Positions 5,738 to 8,401 of a stretch of DNA of 8,401 bases are shown piece by piece (positions within the stretch are counted from its first letter, which is position 1; the number at the start of each line of letters is the position of its first letter). A model generated the notes under the pieces. The model did no database searches, had not been told where the DNA came from, and saw nothing but the letters and a program-made list of their open reading frames with translations. The stretch covers positions 1 to 8,401 of the forward strand of contig JAFDAP010000055.1 of NCBI GenBank assembly GCA_019313765.1. Direction: 5' to 3'. The position numbers were made by a program, and so were the translations under genes. This stretch comes from Deltaproteobacteria bacterium (GTDB lineage Bacteria; Desulfobacterota; DSM-4660; Desulfatiglandales; Desulfatiglandaceae).

Positions 5738-5969
5738 TTAATAGGCAAGTGGTGATGTGTTTCCCGTAACCGTGAACCCGCCGGAGGCGGGCAAGCCCTG
5801 AACGGTGAACCCCTGGCCCAGACCGACCATCGGCACTATCTATACGAAAAGTATAGTCTAAGCCTACTCAAGCACGGGTTTGGAATCATGCCATGAGTTG
5901 CACCAGGGCGGGCTTTGAACCTGTGAACGCCTGCGCAGAATGTAAATTGAATGTGGAAGGAGCTGTATA
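5738..5969 (+). other. Long leader of the diguanylate cyclase gene
   Basis: This leader has no ORF of note. It holds the palindrome CCCGCCGGAGGCGGG (5777-5791), tandem variants of CGTGAAC/CGGTGAAC around 5771-5815 and 5919-5931, and the hairpin CTATAC-GAAAA-GTATAG (5840-5856). GAACCTGTGAACG also occurs near 189-201, so part of the leader is dispersed repeat. It does not match the c-di-GMP riboswitch core found on the other strand. A strong ribosome-binding site, GGAAGGAG (5955-5962), ends it. Confidence 0.5.
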
Positions 5970-7322
5970 ATGGAAGATTTACGGCCGGAAATTGACCGAC
6001 TAAAGAGAGAGTACGTAGAAACGGAACGGGTTTATTCAGATGAAAAGGCTTGCCTTTTAAAAGTGATTAACATCTTTGGCACGGTTGTGGATAAGCATGC
6101 AGAATTCGCAGAAGAACGCCAAGCCATTAAAGAAATGCTCAACTCGGAAAACGCACTTCCTCTGGATCGGATACAGGCGGAGATAGGCAAACTGCGAAGC
6201 AGGATATTTACAGAAGAGACTAAAGCAGGGCCTGATGAAAGCGACACCGAAAAGGTAAATGAAATAAATAAGCGCCTGTTTAAGGCATGTAGAAACATAA
6301 AGAGGATCATGCTGCCGTTTTTTGATGGCTTTTATCCCGTCACCAAGGAGTTGAAAGAAAAAGCGGATGGTATAAACATCAGGTGCCATTCGGAGATGGC
6401 AGAGGCCGAATTGGATGAGCCTACCAATGCCTTTCTGAGTTTTGTTAAAGGACTTAAAGGCAAGATTTCAGAAGATTTCGGATATGTCAACAAGACCTTT
6501 CTCATGCTTTTAAAACATGTAAAGGAACTGGAGAATATGTTGTCGAGTGAGTTTGGTGGGAATGACAGGTTAAGGGAGATCGAGCACTTTGAGATAAAGA
6601 TCAATAAAGAGGTGGGCTCTATTGTCAATTCTTTTGATATTCATGCCAGAATCAGTGAGATAAAAAATGCAGTCGTTACAAAATTGAGCAATATAAAACG
6701 ATTAGTTGCCAAAAGAAAAAAAGATGAATTAAAAAGATCAAAGCGGACCAAGGGAAGCATAAATAAACTCAAAAATCAAATCGTGAATGCGGAAAAGGAC
6801 GCCCATAAAATGTCCAAAAAGGCGGAACATTTTCGAAAAGCCGCCAAAAAGGACGGCCTCACCGGCCTGCACAACCGCAGTTCCTTCGATGAAAGACTAA
6901 AGGATACCTTGGAACTGTTTAACAATGGGGGAGAAACTTTTTTAGTCGTCCTTTTCGACGTGGATAATTTTAAGTCTATCAATGACACGTTTGGTCACGT
7001 GGCAGGAGATAAGGTTTTGAAGGTGGTGGCCCGGACACTAATAGAAAGCTTTCGAAAAAACGATTTCATAGCGCGTTATGGCGGAGATGAATTCGTTGTT
7101 ATCATTGAAGGCTTGAGCGAAGAGATGGCACATGAAAGAACCGAGAAATTCGCGAAAAACTTCAGTGAAAAACGCTTTACTTCGACCATGGCGGGTAAAG
7201 ACATCAATATCAATATTAGCGCCGGAATCGCTGTGGCCAATGCAGGAGAGGACCCTGATGATCTCATCCGCCGCGCGGACCTGGCCATGTACGATTCGAA
7301 AAAGAAGAAACATTCTATTTGA
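5970..7322 (+). CDS. Diguanylate cyclase (GGDEF) with helical N-terminal domain and intact I-site
   Basis: A 450-aa soluble protein with no membrane segments or signal peptide. Residues 1 to about 240 are helical and charged, an uncharacterised input region. About 245-290 is a Lys-rich coiled coil (KRSKRTKGSINKLKNQIVNA). The GGDEF domain runs from about 291 to 447 and makes c-di-GMP from two GTP. DGLTGL starts at D295, metal-binding D330 is in FDVDNFK, N338 is in SINDTFGH, and RYGGDEF has the signature at 371-375. The RKND motif at 362-365, five residues before GGDEF, is a complete product-inhibition I-site. The catalytic set looks intact, so it should be active and feedback-limited. There is no EAL or HD-GYP domain. 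AAGGAG lies 7 nt before ATG 5970. It is preceded by a sigma-54-type promoter and converges on a riboswitch-led flagellar gene, linking it to motility control. Confidence 0.95.
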   Translation: MEDLRPEIDRLKREYVETERVYSDEKACLLKVINIFGTVVDKHAEFAEERQAIKEMLNSENALPLDRIQAEIGKLRSRIFTEETKAGPDESDTEKVNEINKRLFKACRNIKRIMLPFFDGFYPVTKELKEKADGINIRCHSEMAEAELDEPTNAFLSFVKGLKGKISEDFGYVNKTFLMLLKHVKELENMLSSEFGGNDRLREIEHFEIKINKEVGSIVNSFDIHARISEIKNAVVTKLSNIKRLVAKRKKDELKRSKRTKGSINKLKNQIVNAEKDAHKMSKKAEHFRKAAKKDGLTGLHNRSSFDERLKDTLELFNNGGETFLVVLFDVDNFKSINDTFGHVAGDKVLKVVARTLIESFRKNDFIARYGGDEFVVIIEGLSEEMAHERTEKFAKNFSEKRFTSTMAGKDININISAGIAVANAGEDPDDLIRRADLAMYDSKKKKHSI

Positions 7323-7375
7323 CCTGAGATTTGCCTCACATCTAAGGATTTTCCGCGACGGTTAGCGCCCCTATA

Positions 7376-7729
7376 TTATTTCAAGATATCCACAATCGTT
7401 CCCTCTAACTCATTCTGAGTTTCGATGGATTTGATATTAGCTTCATAGGCTCTCTGGGCAAGTATCATGTTAACCATCTCTTCTGCCAAATCCACGTTAG
7501 AGTTCTCTCCCGTCCGGACATTAGCGCCCTCTTCATGAGGTATGGGGTTTTCGGGGGTGTCAATCCTTTGAATTGATACCTCGACCCCACCATTTTGGCC
7601 TTCTTCCAAAATGGTCCTGCTCTTTTTAAAGCCATCGGTATTCATATTGGCTACATTATTCGATACTACAGCCACCTTCTTAGAAAACGCATTCAGTGCT
7701 GATGAAGCAGCAAAAATTCCATCTATCAT
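7376..7729 (-). CDS. Short FlgC-like flagellar rod/hook-family protein
   Basis: A 117-aa protein with both signatures of the flagellar axial family. The N-terminal rod motif, residues about 11-37, includes VAVVSNNVANMNTDGFKKSR. The C-terminal helix is at 79-117 (VDLAEEMVNMILAQRAYEAN, then KSIETQNELEGTIVDILK). The C-terminal block is closest to FlgC, the proximal rod protein. Genuine FlgC is usually about 130-150 aa and sits in a flgBC-fliE operon; this one is shorter in the middle and solitary, so it may be a paralogue rather than the main rod subunit. AAAGGAGG (7740-7747, complement) lies 10 nt before its ATG. The leader bears a c-di-GMP riboswitch and terminator. It would be exported by the flagellar type III apparatus and not by Sec. 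The family is firm; the exact role is not. Confidence 0.85.
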   Translation of the reverse strand: MIDGIFAASSALNAFSKKVAVVSNNVANMNTDGFKKSRTILEEGQNGGVEVSIQRIDTPENPIPHEEGANVRTGENSNVDLAEEMVNMILAQRAYEANIKSIETQNELEGTIVDILK

Positions 7730-7792
7730 GGTTAAATTGCCTCCTTTCAGTTATGTTGTATTTGCTCAATAAGCCGGGGCTTTCACCACTAC

Positions 7793-7811
7793 CCCCGTAT
7801 CAAGTACGGGG
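7793..7811. repeat. CCCCGTA-TCAAG-TACGGGG hairpin
   Basis: Perfect 7-bp arms at 7793-7799 and 7805-7811 with a 5-nt loop lie within the leader of the FlgC-like gene. The form is that of a dispersed palindromic repeat with no U-run, so it is not a terminator. Confidence 0.6.
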
Positions 7812-7879
7812 CAGGCCCTAACCCTCAATACTGTTGAGTTAAGGGAGCTGTCTATGAATCTGATACCTTCCACAAACAT

Positions 7880-7922
7880 CGTAGGGCCCCGCTTTGCGGG
7901 ACCGAAAAGGCGGGACCCTACG
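7880..7922. repeat. CGTAGGG-type palindrome in the FlgC-like leader
   Basis: CGTAGGGCCCCG (7880-7891) faces CGGGACCCTACG (7911-7922), pairing at 11 of 12 positions. Inside, CCCGC and GCGGG (7889-7900) form a smaller hairpin. It lies between the riboswitch terminator and the gene, so any read-through transcript carries it. Confidence 0.6.
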
Positions 7923-7962
7923 ACGGCATATAGGAGAAGCCTAAGAAAACCCTTAATTCCAC

Positions 7963-7994
7963 AAAAAAACCCGCCTTCGAAGGGAGAAAGCGGG
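7963..7994 (-). terminator. Intrinsic terminator forming the riboswitch expression platform
   Basis: On the minus strand CCCGCTTTC (complement of 7986-7994) pairs with GAAGGCGGG (complement of 7970-7978), a 9-bp stem with one G-U pair and a 7-nt loop. Seven U residues follow (7963-7969). It begins about 14 nt after the riboswitch's closing strand, the usual place for a ligand-controlled terminator. No protein gene to its right in the window would otherwise need it. Confidence 0.85.
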
Positions 7995-8007
7995 CCTATA
8001 TTTTGTC

Positions 8008-8100
8008 CACCTGGCAACCCCGCTGACTTATCCCGTTAATCCGGGACTTAGACCGGAAGCTTTGCGCCCCTACCTTTCGGAAGGTTTGCCCTTCAGCAAA
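8008..8100 (-). promoter_or_regulatory. Class I cyclic-di-GMP (GEMM) riboswitch
   Basis: Read on the minus strand, the conserved GEMM-I core appears in order. AGGGCAAACC (complement of 8083-8092) comes first, then CCGAAAGG with its GAAA tetraloop (8073-8080), then GGGGCGCAAAGC (8059-8070). CCGGTCTAAG follows as the tetraloop-receptor side (about 8047-8056). The second hairpin is TCCCG/CGGGA (8031-8035 with 8042-8046). The closing strand GGGGTTGCC (8013-8021) can pair with GGCAA of the opening strand. This aptamer binds c-di-GMP and controls the transcript that reaches the FlgC-like gene through the terminator just downstream. Whether ligand turns expression on or off cannot be told from pairing alone, since no clear antiterminator is visible. 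The core motifs are too specific for chance. Confidence 0.92.
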
Positions 8101-8116
8101 TAAATTTTTTATTGGT

Positions 8117-8144
8117 CAAATATGATGGTCTCGTAAAAAGTCAA
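8117..8144 (-). promoter_or_regulatory. Possible sigma-70 promoter for the riboswitch transcript
   Basis: On the minus strand TTGACT (complement of 8139-8144) and TATTTG (complement of 8117-8122) lie 16 bp apart, about 20 nt before the riboswitch. The -35 box overlaps the end motif of repeat element B (8130-8140), so the repeat may supply half the promoter. The -10 match is only partial. Confidence 0.35.
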
Positions 8145-8250
8145 AAAACATCATTTTTTGTCATTCCGGCGAAAGCCGGAATCCAGTGTATTCAGAAACT
8201 TATGACTGACCTGGACCCCGGCTTTCGCCGGGGTGACGACTTTTTACGAG
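8130..8250. repeat. MITE-like element B with CTCGTAAAAAG inverted ends
   Basis: CTCGTAAAAAG (8130-8140) and CTTTTTACGAG (8240-8250) bound 121 bp. Inside are two facing 27-bp units, each itself a hairpin: TTCCGGC-GAAA-GCCGGAA (8164-8181) and CCCCGGC-TTTC-GCCGGGG (8216-8233). The ATTCCGGCGAAAGCCGGAAT type of palindrome is a widespread bacterial dispersed repeat. It codes for nothing. Confidence 0.8.
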
Positions 8251-8268
8251 TGCATCAAATATGATAAC

Positions 8269-8401
8269 CTCGTAAAAAGTCGTGAAACGCCTTTTTACTC
8301 GGCGGAGGAGGGCTACCCCTCCCCCGCCATTTGAAGTGAATTCAAATGGTTCCACCCTCTCCGAGGCGTAGGCTCTACGAGCCGGAGGCCCACCCCAGGC
8401 C
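8269..8401. repeat. Element C: CTCGTAAAAAG end followed by the terminal direct repeat (right copy)
   Basis: CTCGTAAAAAG (8269-8279) opens a third copy of the element family, 18 nt after element B. From 8296 to the window end the sequence is identical to 1-106. Joined end to start, the element would close at CTTTTTACGAG (138-148), giving about 175 bp with structured GC-rich cargo in place of the CCGGAAT-type palindromes. Confidence 0.8.

Noticed and set aside
5738..5969. Second c-di-GMP riboswitch in the cyclase leader
   Set aside because: The leader lacks GGGCAAACC and CGCAAAGC cores on the plus strand. Its hairpins are repeat units.
7766..8017. 83-aa minus-strand open frame upstream of the FlgC-like gene
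   Set aside because: It overlaps the terminator, the CGTAGGG palindrome and the CCCCGTA hairpin, and starts within the riboswitch's closing strand. It is better explained as untranslated leader.
1..8401. True plasmid carrying a ParA partition system
   Set aside because: There is no replication initiator, no iteron array, no ParB and no parS-like palindrome. The identical ends alone do not prove a circle.

Overview
The window looks like a piece of a flagellated Gram-negative genome of the Desulfobacterota/Deltaproteobacteria type. The signs are a sigma-54-type promoter, a cyclic-di-GMP riboswitch next to a flagellar rod-type gene, a diguanylate cyclase, and many small palindromic dispersed repeats. 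The taxonomic guess is an inference from gene style. No rRNA, tRNA, CRISPR array or transposase gene is visible.

Layout. Positions 1-633 are gene-free and packed with nested repeats. Positions 634-4352 form a plus-strand group: an orphan ParA-type ATPase; a 375-bp inverted-repeat insertion; a 171-aa protein with a strongly acidic tail; a 493-aa protein with two C-terminal zinc ribbons and an Arg-rich tail; an 18-codon mini-cistron; and a single-domain CheY-like receiver. From the 171-aa gene to the receiver the spacing is 3 nt or an ATGA overlap, so these are almost certainly one operon. Positions 4353-4965 are gene-free but hold a hairpin and several inverted repeats. A small Cys-rich protein (TTG start) follows at 4966-5181. 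A decayed fragment of a GH13 sucrose-phosphorylase-type enzyme lies at 5225-5582. A near-consensus sigma-54 promoter (5722-5737) and a leader of about 220 nt precede a diguanylate cyclase (5970-7322). Convergent to it, on the minus strand, is a 117-aa FlgC-like protein (7376-7729). Its leader carries a class I c-di-GMP (GEMM) riboswitch (8008-8100) followed by an intrinsic terminator (7963-7994). The right end, 8130-8401, is again repeat sequence.

How it may work together. The cyclase makes c-di-GMP, and the riboswitch senses it in the transcript leading to the FlgC-like gene, so maker and sensor lie side by side with a motility gene. The ParA/acidic protein/zinc-ribbon/CheY group has no ParB and no visible parS. 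It could be a cellular positioning system rather than a DNA partition system (inference).

The first 106 bases (1-106) are identical to the last 106 (8296-8401). The sequence could therefore be a closed circle of about 8,295 bp, or a contig looped through a dispersed repeat. The gene content gives no replication protein, which favours the second reading.
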